Shown: positions 37,701-50,400, counted from the first letter of the stretch. The stretch: 64,000 nt of DNA from Phalacrocorax aristotelis (GCF_949628215.1 NC_134281.1:6582501-6646500); one strand, 5' to 3'. Notes: generated by a model not told the origin, from the sequence alone. Translations and numbers: made by a program.

Positions 37701-40176
37701 CTACAGTTTCCACGTCAGCCCAGCACCACCACAGCTACCAAGTACTACAATAGCTGAAAATAGCATCTCTGCATTATGAGTCTGCCTATATAATTAGATG
37801 GTTTAAGAACAGGTAGAGTTGGTCATGGGCTAAGTTTAGCTTTGATCACAGGAAGACCACTCCATTAGCAGTTCCAATAATCCTGTCCTTAGGCCTGTAT
37901 ACAGCACTGGCATTCCTAAAAAGCCATGATTCATCATTTATCTCTCAGGGATTCCCGCCCATTACAGAATGAAGTGCAAGACAACAACTTAGTCATCAAT
38001 TTAAATTTATCAGGAGAACTTTCTTTACCTTTATCCCAAAGCTACAGTCTGGCCAAGTGAAAAAGCTTTTTAATAAAAGAAACAGTTTTTCTTTATGCAA
38101 GCATTATCCTGTTTCCTTTAAAGTTGTTCTCCTATCCTCTTTTAATTCAGTGTTAGAAGAATCAGATTCATCAAATACCAAAGGCTCCAAGATACACACA
38201 AAAAAATACCCAAGATCAAGATCCCACTCCAGGTGCTCCTCATCCTTAAGTTTTCAAATCAGAGGGCTACTGTTCAATATTAAGATATTAGAATTGCAGT
38301 TCTGATATTAAAGTCTATCTCCTGTGGCCTTCTTCCTCCTCCCACCCCAGCAAAACAGTGGGAAATAAGCAGGAGGTAAATCACCCTTGATCTGAAGAAA
38401 AGGGATCAGAGTCCAAAAGGAGGAAGGAATTTAGAAGACTGAGTAAAAGCTGCTGCCATCCCAGTTCTCCAGAGATAGCAGAACTGTTTACATTTTTTTC
38501 CCCACCTTCTTGGGGAGAAGAGCTGTCCCTCTGCTTCCAGGGCCACTGTGATTTACCTGCTTATTGAGAGCTGGCTACAGCATTGCACTGCTCAACATGC
38601 GTAGAGGAACACAGAAGTTTAGAACAAGGTGGTATGAGAACAGCAAGACCATGGAAGTCTCATTCTACCAGTCTAGTAGTCTATTGAACTGACTGCAACA
38701 TATCCCCACCAAAATTAAGAAGAAAGCCTATGCCAAACCTTTAACCATCACGGGCACCAAGAAGAAGAAGCAGGGTTCTCAGCCCCTCCTTTCAGAGCGC
38801 AGACCAAAACTCTCTGCAACCCAGAGAATCTTCACCAACTTAGATCCTGGCTCAACAGCTGCAGAAGCCCTAACAAGATGGAGACTGCTTAACAAAAAAA
38901 CCAAAACAAAAACAAAAAAAAAAGGGGGGGGGCGGGATTTAGGCAAAGAATGTTAAGCCTCTGCAACACACAAGATAAGATACACTTCAGCCAAAACCAC
39001 TCTGGTCTAGTGGCTGGGCAATTCTCCAGTTTAAGTATTTGCACATTGTTTGTTGTGAAGAGTGGAGTATTCCAGTTTCCATATTAAAAGCTTAATCATC
39101 AGCCTCTGCTGCATGTCCTGCTTAAGAGCATTCTGACCAAAGACCCTAGAGCAACACTTGAAGAAGAGTCACATAAGCTCTGACTCAAGAGATGATTATA
39201 AGGTTATTTGCGAATTCTCTTCAGGAAAGGTGGGCCTGACAGAACATCATACCAGCAGATGGTCCTGCCTCGAAGGTCTCAGTCCTGCCCACCAAAACGG
39301 GTACCTTATTCGTTTTACATTAAGGGTTTTTCAGTATGAGGTAGCTCAGAAATACTAAAGGCTTGCTCTGTTCCCTGGACATAAGCTTAGAACTGTACTA
39401 GCAAGCAGAATTTTTTTTATATACAAAGGAGAGCTTATCTCGGCTTGAGCAGTGCCACTGGACAGATTTAGCGAGGAAGCGCAGATCACTGCGCAGGATG
39501 CAGCCGAGTTCGCCAGAGCGCAGCGACATCCCGCACGCAACCCCGTGGCTGCCTCCGGCCCGGCGCACGGAGCCCCGCCACAAGCCCCTCTCCCTTGGGA
39601 AAAAGGGCTGGATGGGCAGCCCGTGGAAGAGGAAAGTAAGAGGGATCCTCAGATCTGTTAGGCCCCCGCCAGTAAATAAATAACCCCTAAATCCTGCTCA
39701 ACACTCCTAACCTAACACCCCCCCCCCCCCCCCCCCCGAAGAGAGGCTATAACCAGGCCTTAATTTTTTAAGTATTATCATCAGCGACACCACGTCACTC
39801 AGAGGTTTAAGGAGAGGCAGAGGAATGGAAAGGCATCCCCCCCACCCGGGGCCGGGCCGGACCCTGTCCCGGGGCTCCGGGCGAGGAGCGGCGCTGCCGT
39901 CCTGGGAAGGGGAGCCATCCTCGGGGAAGGGGAGGGAAGCCACCCCCGGAGCCCACCGAGCCCCACCCGGCCCACGGGAGAGCGATGCCCACGCACTGAC
40001 CCCACGATAGAGACGACGGCGGCGGCCACCATCAGGTAGTTGGTCTGGTAGTAGAGCAGGTTGCTGACAACCCGGTTGTTCCATTTCGAGATGTCCTTGA
40101 AGTCGGGCCGGGCGAAACGATCCGAACCGGGGAAGAAATCGTCCCAGGCCCGCAGCGGTGCCACCTGCACCTCCAT
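31615..40176 (-). CDS. ARL6IP5: ARL6IP5, PRA1-family protein 3 (complete, three coding exons)
   Basis: ARL6IP5 (JWA, GTRAP3-18) is a four-pass ER membrane protein of the PRA1/prenylated Rab acceptor family. It binds ARL6 family members and restrains the glutamate transporter EAAC1. Exons on the minus strand are 40176-40001, 32327-32110 and 31787-31615. The spliced length is 567 bp, giving 188 aa, the same as human. The N-terminus reads [20 protein letters not shown], followed by the PRA1 signature [17 protein letters not shown]. Hydrophobic segments lie at roughly residues 36-58, 62-81, 97-117 and 118-136, and a charged cytosolic loop [14 protein letters not shown] sits between the pairs. The C-terminus is charged and ends ISKVKE, a lysine-rich tail. 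It converges on LMOD3 and diverges from UBA3. Confidence 0.97.
31788..32109 (-). other. ARL6IP5: ARL6IP5 intron 2
   Basis: A short 322-bp GT-AG intron. Nothing else was seen in it. Confidence 0.9.
32110..32327 (-). CDS. ARL6IP5: ARL6IP5 coding exon 2
   Basis: A 218-bp exon between ctctccag and gtaagt (minus strand). It encodes residues 59-132: [11 protein letters not shown], the [17 protein letters not shown] loop and [10 protein letters not shown], which are the middle and last membrane segments. Confidence 0.95.
37505..37552 (+). repeat. CR1 non-LTR retroposon, 3' tail only
   Basis: The end, gggtcttttccagcctaaat followed by GATTCTATGATT, matches the conserved 3' terminus of CR1 elements, including the ATTCTATG short repeat. 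It is strongly 5'-truncated, as most CR1 copies are. CR1 abundance is typical of sauropsid genomes. Confidence 0.75.
38888..38936 (+). repeat. A-rich low-complexity patch with G run
   Basis: An A/C-rich stretch (aacaaaa units, ending in A10) passes directly into eight G. It may be a decayed simple repeat or retroposon tail. Confidence 0.6.
39718..39737 (+). repeat. C20 homopolymer tract
   Basis: Twenty uninterrupted C residues at the edge of the CpG island inside ARL6IP5 intron 1. On the ARL6IP5 sense strand it is G20. The exact length may be an assembly approximation. Confidence 0.85.
40001..40176 (-). CDS. ARL6IP5: ARL6IP5 coding exon 1
   Basis: The ATG is the reverse complement of CAT at 40174-40176. 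The exon encodes residues 1-58 plus two bases of Gly59 and ends before donor gtcagt. It sits inside the CpG island. Confidence 0.95.
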
Positions 40177-41374
40177 GGCCGCCGCCCCGCCGCCGCCGCC
40201 GCGCAGGCCTAAGAGAGGCGCGGCACCGCCCCGGGGCGGCCCCGGCCCCGCCGCCACCCGGCCCCGGCCGCTTCCCGTCGCGGGGAGGCAGCGCAAAGCG
40301 GCGGGAGAGCGAGAGGCGGCACAAGCGGCGAGTGTGCGTTCCCCCGCAGGGCCGGGAATGGCGGCGGGCGGGGGCGCAGCGCTGCTGCTGTCAGCGGTCG
40401 CTCGGTGTTCATTGTTTCTCCAGCAAAAGATGACGCACATTTAATATTGACATGGCGAATCCAGTTCGTGTTGTCTGTGAAACGGGGAGTCGGGGGGCTG
40501 AGCGTGGAGGGGGCCATGGAGTGGCTGCCCCGGCCAAGGTGGCGCCGAGGGGATGTGGAGCCATGGCGGGGAGACCCTGTAGTGGGGCTTCGGAGGGGAG
40601 GGCCGGTGCCAGCAGCCACTGAGGTCCAAACCCCAGCAGTCCGTGTGAGAATGGCTTCAGTGCTTTCACGCTTCACTTGTGCAGCTGGAGCACAGGCTGC
40701 CCGTGCCCGTTTTGCACGACGCCATGCCATATGCCGGGCACCAAAGCCCTACCCGAAATGGAGGCCAGCGGCCAGCTGGGCGCGGGTTTGGCGCGGGTTT
40801 GCCAGCCGGCAAACCGGAAGGCTGGCGGCTGCTTCTCCCGACTCCATCAGTGAGGGGTTTGGATCCCTGAAGTTGAGGAGCCTGAGGCCTGAAGCACGAC
40901 CCTCGACACCCCTCTCGCCTGCTTCCCGCCCTGTGCTGGGACACCCGGTCCCTGCATGAGCTTGGGCTAGGGAGAGCTCCTGCGCGTGGAAAGCACGGCC
41001 CGGCCTCCGCCCACGACGGGCAGACAAGGCAAAACCCCTTCGAAAACACGAGCAGCCACCAGCCTGAGGCTACCCCCGCCGCCGCGTTTTGTCTCGATTC
41101 CCCGCGTTTTGTCCCAATTCCCCCGAAGGTGTTAAAGTGCCGCCACCACCGCACCCCTTCGCTCTCGGGAATTTCCCGGGAAGAGCCCTCGGGTGCCTGG
41201 GGCGAGGCGGGGAGGCGCCGTCGGGCCCCAGCACTTCACTCGGGGCTCCGTGAGGGCGCTCCAGCCCGGGCTGCCCTTGGCAGGGTGGCGGCCCGGTCCC
41301 GGCTCGGTGCGAGGGTGCTGCCGCCTTGCCATAGAGATTAGCGCCCAGGGCCGCTCTCCTGGCGGGCGCTCTAT

Positions 41375-41390
41375 CCCCCGCCCCGCCCCC
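41375..41390 (+). promoter_or_regulatory. Tandem Sp1-type GC boxes upstream of UBA3
   Basis: Overlapping CCCCGCCCC motifs about 70-90 bp upstream of the UBA3 start codon. This is a typical Sp/KLF site in a TATA-less promoter. Confidence 0.55.
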
Positions 41391-41457
41391 ACTCGATGAG
41401 TGCTCTGGCAAAGTGCCGCCCATAGAGGCGCCGCGGGGCCCTGTGGGAAGCAGAGGG

Positions 41458-41470
41458 AAATATGGCGGAT
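41458..41470 (+). promoter_or_regulatory. YY1-like element overlapping the UBA3 start codon
   Basis: AAATATGGCGGAT contains the YY1 core ATGGCGG, and its ATG is the initiator codon. Such sites are common just downstream of housekeeping transcription starts. Inferred from the motif alone. Confidence 0.4.
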
Positions 41471-41481
41471 GGTGAGGAACC
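41462..41481 (+). CDS. UBA3: UBA3 coding exon 1 (20 bp)
   Basis: Only ATG GCG GAT GGT GAG GAA CC before gtaagt. It encodes MADGEE and the first two bases of Pro7. Confidence 0.92.
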
Positions 41482-44400
41482 GTAAGTGCCCTGTATGTGT
41501 GTGCTCGGTCGCCCCTTCCCCCGCTCCCCGGGGACGGGCGGGCCCCGGGGTCCCCTCTCCCTCCTCCCCGGTCTCTGTAGCGCGATACTGACCCTTCTTT
41601 TATTCTCTCTCTTTTAGGGAGAAGAAAAGAAGGAGGCTAGAGGAGCTGCTGGCGGATGGGTTAGTGCGGGGCTGCGGGCAGCGGGCTCCCGGCCCGGGGC
41701 AGGGGCAGGCAGCGCTTGCTGAGGGGCGGCTGGTAGGTCAGGGCAAGCCGCAGCCCCGCAGGAGAGGTGTGGGCTGGGAGGAGGCTGCGGGTTAGCTGAG
41801 GGCTGCGGGGCCCGCTGGGGAGGCGCTGGTAGGGGCGAGCGGCCCGGGGCGCCGCTGGCGGGGCGGGATGGGGCGGCGTGGGATGGGGTAGGCCAGGGCG
41901 GGAGGAGGGAGCCGGAGGAGAGGTGTTAGAGGGATCAGCCTGAGCAGGGGGAACGCGTAAAGGGCGCTTGAACGACAAGGACTGGGGAAGAGGAATCCCT
42001 TGGGGAGAGGACCAAGGGGCTCACCCGGAGCGGGGATGGGAGTTGCGGGCCTGGAGCTTGGCATGAGGAAATGCTGGTGTGCTGGAGAGCTTTGTGGCAG
42101 GAGTGGAAAACGCTGCGTTGCCGGCCAGGGACCTGGGGAGGGCCTCTAGGCTAGAAGCAGGTGACTAAATTTTGGCTGAAAATTAAAGAAATCAGGCCGC
42201 GGAACAGTTGCCTCTGCTTATTAAACCCCTAAATTCTGTGCATCTGTCTTAACGGCCTTGAAAACTAATGCTCAGCAAACTTTAACCTCATCTGCTTCCA
42301 TCCCCTAACTATTCCCTTCCACCTGCTCGTGGCCCTCTTCCCAAAGATCCCAAAGCAGACCTGCCTGCCCGAGCAGTGGACTTGCAGGCAGTGCATGTGT
42401 GTGTCGGGTGAGGGTCACAAAAATCCTTGGGCATGTTGGATTGGCGGGTGCATGCCGAGTCCCTCGAAAGCATGGAGCTCTGGAGATGTGAAGGTGGTAG
42501 GGAAAAGGCTGGGCCTAAAGCAACATAGGGACTGTGGCGCTCTGATATTTTAAACAAGATTTTAAAATAGAACAGTTCGATGAAGGAAATAAGAGTTTTA
42601 TTAAACTCTAATAATACAGATACCTGGTAATGCTGTAACAACACAAAAATAAACACTTAAAAAAACCTGCCCCTGAAGTTAAACATAAAATCTCTTGTTG
42701 AGTTGTTGATGTTTTTCAGATCTCCATAATGTCCAACCCCGTAAAAACCCAGCTGCAGTATAATTGCAAAAGTGAAACTGGGTCTTACCATTTTATCACT
42801 TATAAAGGAAAATACGCATCTAAACAGAAAAGGAGCGCGGCTGTTTATATGGGCTATATAAAAGGATAAAAAGAAGTTGTGTTGATGTCACCAAGCATAG
42901 TTTCTGCACTTGTTTCCAGGAAAGTTAAAAATTAGAACCCGTAGAAGTGATTATTGTGATGTATAGCGACCCATTTTATTTGCTTCAGTCAGTGCTTAAT
43001 GCACATCCTGAAAACTGGCACACAACAAGATGAGACCAGGGTTCAGCAGTGGGAGCATTGTATTTATTCACGCTATTTCACGTTTTGTGAGATGTGTATC
43101 TTCACATTATTGTGAAAACTGGGAGAGGTACGAAAGTGCAAGTCAGATCAGAAGACACAAATTCAGATAATTTAGATCTTATTTAACTGGTAATACACTA
43201 AGTTAACTTATATAAAGTCAACAGTTAACCAGGATTGAATTCAGTCTGCAATCAAAATATAGACAAATTATGATGTATTTGTTCCTGCACTTCAGTGAAG
43301 TTTTTCCCTGTTATCAAAAAATCTTTTGCAAAATTATTGCCTTTAAGATAAAATACTGTGGACATACTGTGTTGTCTTCTGAATTCTGTGAGGATAAAGG
43401 CATCTGCTGTCTAGATGTTTTCACTACATTTTCCTTTTATTTTGAGATGAGTCACCAGAAAGTAATAATAAATTCTAAACATTAGCCAGTGACCGTTATT
43501 GATACAAGTGCTCTTCATATCACTTCATAGGAGGAAGCAAATAATGCTCCTTATCAGTGGTGACACAACCTTTCATACTTAGGATTGGCAAAGCTCTTTT
43601 ATTAGAAGCTTAGTTTTGTATTAATGTAGAACATAATTGTTCCTATATATATTGAGTGGAGCACCTATTTATAAAGGGAAGTGTGCTGTGTTAAGGCAGG
43701 GCTTGCTTTGTGTGGGCAGGGATCTTATGTTAGAAAAGTACTTCAATGAGCTGATTTTCAACCATTCGAGTAAGTCTCTTAGGAGTTTAAATTTATGGTT
43801 ATGTACTACTAAAAGTGACCTGCAGAAAAAAGGGGTACTGGTGTAAAATTCTGTCTCAAAAATTTAAAAGAAGATAACTGGAAACATTTCTCAAGTCAGT
43901 TGCTACCACTGACAGGCTCAGGAGACGACTGAATAATGGGGGTGTTCTAAATTGCAGAATACTGATTGAGGGTGAAGAGCATTCAAGATTTGTTTGTTTT
44001 TAACAGTTGCTTAAATAAATTGCAGTGAAGATTCAGAGGAGGCAGTGTTGGCGCATGTTACTGTTATTTATTTGGTGCCTCGCAATTGCAGTTACATACT
44101 GGTAATTTTAAAAATGATTTAGGAACCTAAAGAGTCTGTCAAAAAAAGGATATTAACTGATAAGACTGACTTGACTGATGAAAAAACCATCACCCTCAAA
44201 ATCTAAAGGGACAACCTCTTGTTTTGTGTCCTCTTTAAGCATGAGGAAGATAAAAGCAAAAAGACTAGACCCTTTTTTCCCTTCAGGACAACTTTTACTA
44301 GTAGCAGCTAAATCAGTGGGATTTATTGAAATGCCTACCTTTTTTCCCCTCTGCGTATTGATATTACTGCTTTCTAGTTCCACCACAAAAGCCCACTCAT

Positions 44401-47400
44401 GCAAATGTTGATGTGCGTAACTTACATGCATAAAGAATATGCAAATGCATTTGTATGAATGGTCAATAATTTAGGTATTTTTAAGATCTATAAAGAAAAA
44501 ATACGTTTTAGAGGTGTGGCTTTTTCTCTATGGTTTTGCAGCTGAATTTACTGTGTTCTGTGCAGAATGGCTGTTGATGGTGGGTGTGGGGACACTGGAG
44601 ACTGGGAAGGTCGCTGGAACCATGTAAAGAAGTTCCTCGAGCGATCTGGACCATTCACACATCCTGATTTCGAGCCAGGCACTCAAGTGAGAAACACTTA
44701 CTTTAAATAAAAAAATTTGTAGCATGTCTTGCAAACTGATGTAAACAGTTTCATTAATTGACCACCAGCAGTGTATGAATAATAAAACTGCATGAAAAGC
44801 TTATATTTTAATCAATTGAACATTATGTTGCTAGAAGAACATATTGTATTATCTTTATAAGCTTTTATTTCTAAATTGTACAGTGTCAACTACAAGCTTG
44901 CTGTCATCATAAGTATAAATGTGTAACGATGCAAATTATCCTCTGTCTTTGAGTTCCACGTGAAAAATAGCAGCATTTGTCTCTCCATTTCTAAGTAATT
45001 AGAGTAAGAAATTTCCTGTGCTTGAAGGAATTCTGATTCATATGAATACTTAGCGAATTGGGAAAGATGTTTAGTAGGGAAAAGCAAAATTTAGACTTCT
45101 AATTATTTCTTCTGTTTTCCTTTTTTTGGTACATTTGGTTTCAGAGCTTACAGCTGAATGTATTTTACTGTTACCTTTTCACGTACTGTTCCATTATTTA
45201 CTGGTTTGGGGCTGGGGTCTAGTAGAACGGTTCACGGAAAGCAGTTACGTAGTTAAAAATTTCAGTTCTTTTCGGCCAGCAATGTTTTCTGTCTGTTTAG
45301 ATTTATTTTGTGTTATGTATTAGTAAAGTTTTTGGAGGAAGAAAACATCTTCTTAAACCAAATAATAATAAAGGTGAACCTTGCTTTTTTCATGGTCAAA
45401 ATTAATTTAATGAGAAGACTGATATCAATAAAGGTCTTGCTGTTCTGTAAGTTGGCATGTAGGAACTACATGAACTCGGCAACCGATTAAAGTCTGGCAT
45501 GTAATTACTCCTGCAAGCATGAACTGTTTTATTGATCTGAGTTGTTTTATGTGAAACTTACTAGGCACTGAAAATTTATGATAATGCATTGTTAAGGATT
45601 ATGAAGCAAAGGACAAATTATACCTTTTCCCATTTAGTATATTGATTTTTGTTTTATATTTTCCACAGGCTCTTGAGTTTTTGTTAAGCACATGTAAAGT
45701 ACTAGTTATTGGAGCAGGAGGATTAGGATGCGAACTCCTGAAAAACCTGGTAATTACTCAGTTTTCATCCTTTGCTTCTAGAATCTTATTTTTTTCTTTG
45801 AGGAAATAATCTTTTCTGCTTTGCTAATTGGGTATTTTTGATTGTATATAGCTACTAGATTTCTGAGTTCTAATCAAAATGTATAAAATACGTGATGATA
45901 CAGACAATAACTTGCAGAATGCACTCTGTTAATAAGCTTGAAAGGTGGTAGTCTAACATGCTGCATGTTATTTATTTCGCTATCTCAAAGCTTGTCATGA
46001 GGGACAATGCAGTGCTGTTTATGAAGTGTAGGTAAAAGTTCACCTGCAGCCTTAGATATGGTCTAAAGTTGGTAATTATCCCTAATTACCAGATCTAGGG
46101 AAATGAAGTAAACTAGGAACAAATCATGCTCATAATGATATAACTGGAATACAGTGGCTGAAATCTATCTTTTCAGCTGAAAAGTAGCAACACTTCAAAC
46201 TGCCATAAGTAGCTAGTACAAAGTTTAGTATTCACAGTCAAAGTTGAGTTTAATTTCAGTTTATATTACATCTTTGGATTAATTCGAAGTGCAGTTAGAA
46301 TTGCTGGAATTACTTATATTCTTTCATAGTGAAATTAGTAGAGCCAGACCTGCAGTGTCTATGGTGAGCCTCATGTCTGTGGAATCTGGCCTTCCCGAGT
46401 AGCGGCTCTCAGGTTTGCCAGTCCCTCAAGATCAGTAAACTGGAGGTTGTCTGCAGAGCCTGAACACTCCCTCAGGGTTGCATCTGTGTTGCTGAATCCA
46501 GCCTAAGTAATGGCAGCTTTATAGAGTCAGACCAGCATGCGCTGTTCTGTATGGAAATGGCTAAGGAGGAATAGGTAGTGGACTATGACCAGGGAAAGAA
46601 TATGACACTACTTCCCTGGTGTACAGATTACCGGAAGGTATTCTGTAGTTTTCTTGATACGGTGTTAGTTTAAAATGGATTCACTCACTACATGTTCTGA
46701 AAAGCAATTTTTGAGTGTTTAAAACACAGTCACAGGCTCGTGTGCTGTCAGGTATTCACCCAATAAATGTGTATAAATTTAATTATCCTATTAATGTGGT
46801 TTTTTTATCCTCACAGATGCTTATATTTATCACAGTGTATCACTGTTACCATCCTGTTTGGGTTTGGTAATCTAGACTAATACTGTACTTTTCCATGCTT
46901 CTATTTAATAATAATAAGAATTTCTGTCCTTATGGATTCCATGGAAAATGTGTGGTTTGATACAATAACTTATTATGAAATAGCTTTTCCTTCATTTATA
47001 CAGTTACGCGCTACTGTACTATAGAATTTATGTACTGCTGTTTCGGTATTTCCACAGATTACCTCCAAGCTTGAGGTGCTTGATAAGCCAATAGCCTAAT
47101 TTAAAGCCAGGCATTCCAGATGAATTAACTTAGGGGTTTTACCATTCCAGCGCTTGTGCGCACTCTTGTTCTGGTTGCTGGTTTAATTCTGCTTAGGCAG
47201 AATTTTATTTGAAGAGACTATGACAGCTCCAAGGCAGTTTTCTTTCTTTGGGATTTCAGCGCTGGTGAATTTAACCTCTGCCCAAAGCTACTGTTTTATG
47301 GGTTTATTGGGACATAACAAATCAAATCCGCTGATGCTCGTTGAGAGGAAGGATTTGTGTGGGATGAGAGACTTCGTAAGTCTGCTGTGTGCACTCAGTT

Positions 47401-50400
47401 CCCATCTCTTCAAAAAGCTTTTAAGTTATCATGATTTATTTTTGTCATTTTCAGAAAGATAAGCTCAAAAGTAAATCTAGATTCTGTTCACATGTGTTCA
47501 TGTCTTTGGGACAGTGAACATAAATCTGATAAAGGCTCCAGTCTGTATGTTCATGATGTCCCAGGGTTGCTCTTCTCTTTAGCAGGCTCTCCCAGTCTGC
47601 TCTGATGATACTGAACAAAAGCTGAACATACATAAATGGAACAAAATGTTTGTTCAGCACCAAGGGTATCCAATCTGATATACGTTCTTGCTGTTCTTCT
47701 TACAGAAATTAATTTCTCTTCTGAAAAACTTTAGTCCTGTTGTTCATTTGTTTAATCGGTTTCCCACTACAGCATTTTAAATACTTACTATGCATGGAAT
47801 GGCTCTGTTTCTTCAGAAAATGTAAAATGAAAAGTTTGAAAATCTTTATAGATTGAATCTTAAAGGAGAAAAGTTGGGGGACAGGATGGGACTCCAGATT
47901 TTTTTGGGACCACTTCAGAACATTAAGAACACATTTCCTTTTGCTAAAACCAGTGTTTTACAGCATTTATTTCCCTTTAACCGCAATTCATATTGTTTCT
48001 TTGTGCGTGACAGATGTTACTACTTTTATCAGACCAGACCTGCAGTACAGTTTTAAGACCATTTGAAGTTATTTGCCAGGTCTAGTGATGGGCTGCACAC
48101 AGAGATGGGGCAGAACTGTCAGAGGTTTGGCATGTGTTGTGTTCTGTTCCAGCATTGACTGCCGTGAGGAACACTGCCTTATTTTGAACCGTGATTTGAG
48201 GGTGGATATGCCAGACTTATTTATGCCAACTGGGAAAATGGTCAATGTTCAAAAACTTAAAATTTTAGAGGAATGAAACTTTTGTCTTTTCTATTCCTGC
48301 CAAGCAAGGAAGTGCTTATTTCTTAAAATTCTGCATTTTTTTCCCCAGTGAAGGCTTTTGATTCATTGCAGTTGTGAGGAGATACTGGAAATTCCCTGTA
48401 TAGATCAGCCTACCGTTGACTTCCCTGTGTTATGATTAGGCAGGCTAAAACAGCACTGCGTTCAGTAGAACATTGTCGTTGGCTGTTGAGATGTTACTAA
48501 TTCCATCTGTCTAAATATTGGCATTAGCGACCCAACAAAGAACGTTCTTTGAACAAAGAACAACCATATACCTGTCTGCAAAGTATGATGAGCAAATGTG
48601 TTTGTTCCTCCAATGGTTGCTTTTTTTGGCATGTGGAATGAATTCTGGAGCACTGTAAGCATTTCATTTCCTGTTAAATGAAGGTGACTGTCTCTCTTCA
48701 CAGGCACTGTCTGGCTTCAGACAGATCCATGTCATTGACATGGATACTATAGATGTTTCTAATCTTAACCGACAGTTTCTGTTTCGGTAAGTGATATTTT
48801 CATGATTCCACTTTTATTTTTTTAAATGTACCTAAACAAAATATGTGAGTGTGATCATAATTATGGTCAAACAAGATGTCATTAAAGATCACTGAAATTT
48901 CATATCATAGTAGTACTCATAATTAACTAAGTCATGTGTGGGATTCCTTGTTGTGTTGAGATCTGTGGTGTCATAGTTTGAGCGTGAAGAATATTAACAT
49001 ACATTCCTTGCCATTCAAATACAGATAATGACTAATGGAAAAGGTGACACCAGAGAGTAACGCACACAGATTGAGATACTGCTATTTCTGCTACCCTTTT
49101 CTTCTAAGCAAAATGCAAAATTGTTGGATTATTTTTTTGGTGCTGATAATTGTAGTTACATGGATGTATTCAGAAAGGCAATGTAAATAAATCTCTGGGG
49201 CTCTTGTATCTGATGCTTTACAGGGGTGGCTTAATATTATCCATATCAATAAATTTTCTGGCTAACAATTAGTCACTTAGTTCAGTATTACAATGCATAG
49301 AGTCTGGAAAGATTAAATCTACTAAAATAATGCATTTGAAATTGCTTGTGTTTTTTCCCAGACCGAAGGATGTTGGGCGACCAAAAGCAGAAGTTGCAGC
49401 AGAATTCCTAAACAGCCGCATTCCCAACTGTGCTGTCGTAGCGTATCCTTTTGTAGAGAAGCAGTAGTCCCAAAGGCTTCAAAAAAACCTAGAAAACTCT
49501 GTAGGTGGTAAGACTATCTGAAGTATTTTGCTGCCATCCTCTCTTTTTTTCATACGATAAAGAGCAGATTCATCCAGCTGGTGATTGAGAATTCTTTCTC
49601 CGTGGCATTAGCATACAGGAAACATGCATGGGGAAGGCAAGCTAAGCTTTAAGAAACTAGTTTCTTTCCACTGAGGTTTTTTTTTTAATTCAAATGCAAT
49701 ATTGTAATTTTCACTGAGATATGAGAATTACAGGTTTATTCACCAGTGTTCTGAGTACGCACTAGTAGGAGATATTAGTTTATAAACATAGAGCAAAATT
49801 TAGTGATTCAGGACTTTGTGAGAGCACATGTTTTGAGCTTCCTAAATAGTTTGCCTGCTGAGCTTTCTCTTGTGTGACTGTTACATTGTGTCCCTTAGTT
49901 GCTTTGTCAGCTGTGGGAATTTTGAATCTTTCAATCACTTAGTTTTTTAAAGAAGTGTTATATAAAATTACAGTAATAAATTAGATAATGTTTTAGCTTT
50001 AGGCTAGCAAATAGAAAACAGTAAATGTAACTACTTTATAAATATATTCCTTTACTGGGCTTACATTCAGATATTTTAAAAAGATTCAAGACATGGACGA
50101 AAGCTTCTATCGACGTAAGTGGTATTTGTTTGCCTGCCAGACACCCACTGGTGCTTTAGGGGAACATTGCAGTTGGTGCTGCTCACTGCTCTTCCTGGTA
50201 GTTAGATTGCTGATCATTTTAGTCTTCTACAGTATACTGGAAGTAAAAGTAACAAGTAGACAAAACTTAAATGCATCTGTCATATAGGTAATGTAGGGGA
50301 GATAGTTAAACTACAGTCAGTTCCTCTGGACTGTTATGGACAGAATACTTTGCTTGCCTTAAGACGTATGCATTAGTATAGACTTTAAATAACGTTTTTT

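Larger units (their letters stand above)
32328..40000 (-). other. ARL6IP5: ARL6IP5 intron 1
   Basis: A 7.67-kb GT-AG intron. It contains a CR1 tail (37521-37552), a CAAAA-rich/G8 low-complexity patch at about 38890-38935, a C20 tract (39718-39737) and the rim of the CpG island. Open frames in it (for example 32898-33137 on +) show no family resemblance. Confidence 0.85.
39825..41920. promoter_or_regulatory. CpG island and divergent ARL6IP5/UBA3 promoter region
   Basis: A dense GC/CpG stretch covers ARL6IP5 exon 1 (minus) and UBA3 exons 1-2 (plus). The two start codons are 1285 bp apart and point away from each other. GC boxes CCCCCGCCCCGCCCCC lie at 41375-41390, 70 bp before the UBA3 ATG. 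No clear TATA box was seen, as is usual for housekeeping genes. Confidence 0.8.
41660..48703 (+). other. UBA3: UBA3 introns 2-4
   Basis: The introns are 41660-44565, 44687-45668 and 45750-48703. The first begins in the CpG island and becomes AT-rich. No gene is supported; open frames of 60-115 codons here are chance. No clear transposon was recognised. Confidence 0.8.

Noticed and set aside
40158-41423. Long open frames on both strands between ARL6IP5 and UBA3 (up to about 210 codons)
   Set aside because: They lie in the CpG island, where stops are rare by composition. Their products are Ala/Arg/Pro/Gly-rich with no family resemblance, apart from the part that is ARL6IP5 exon 1.
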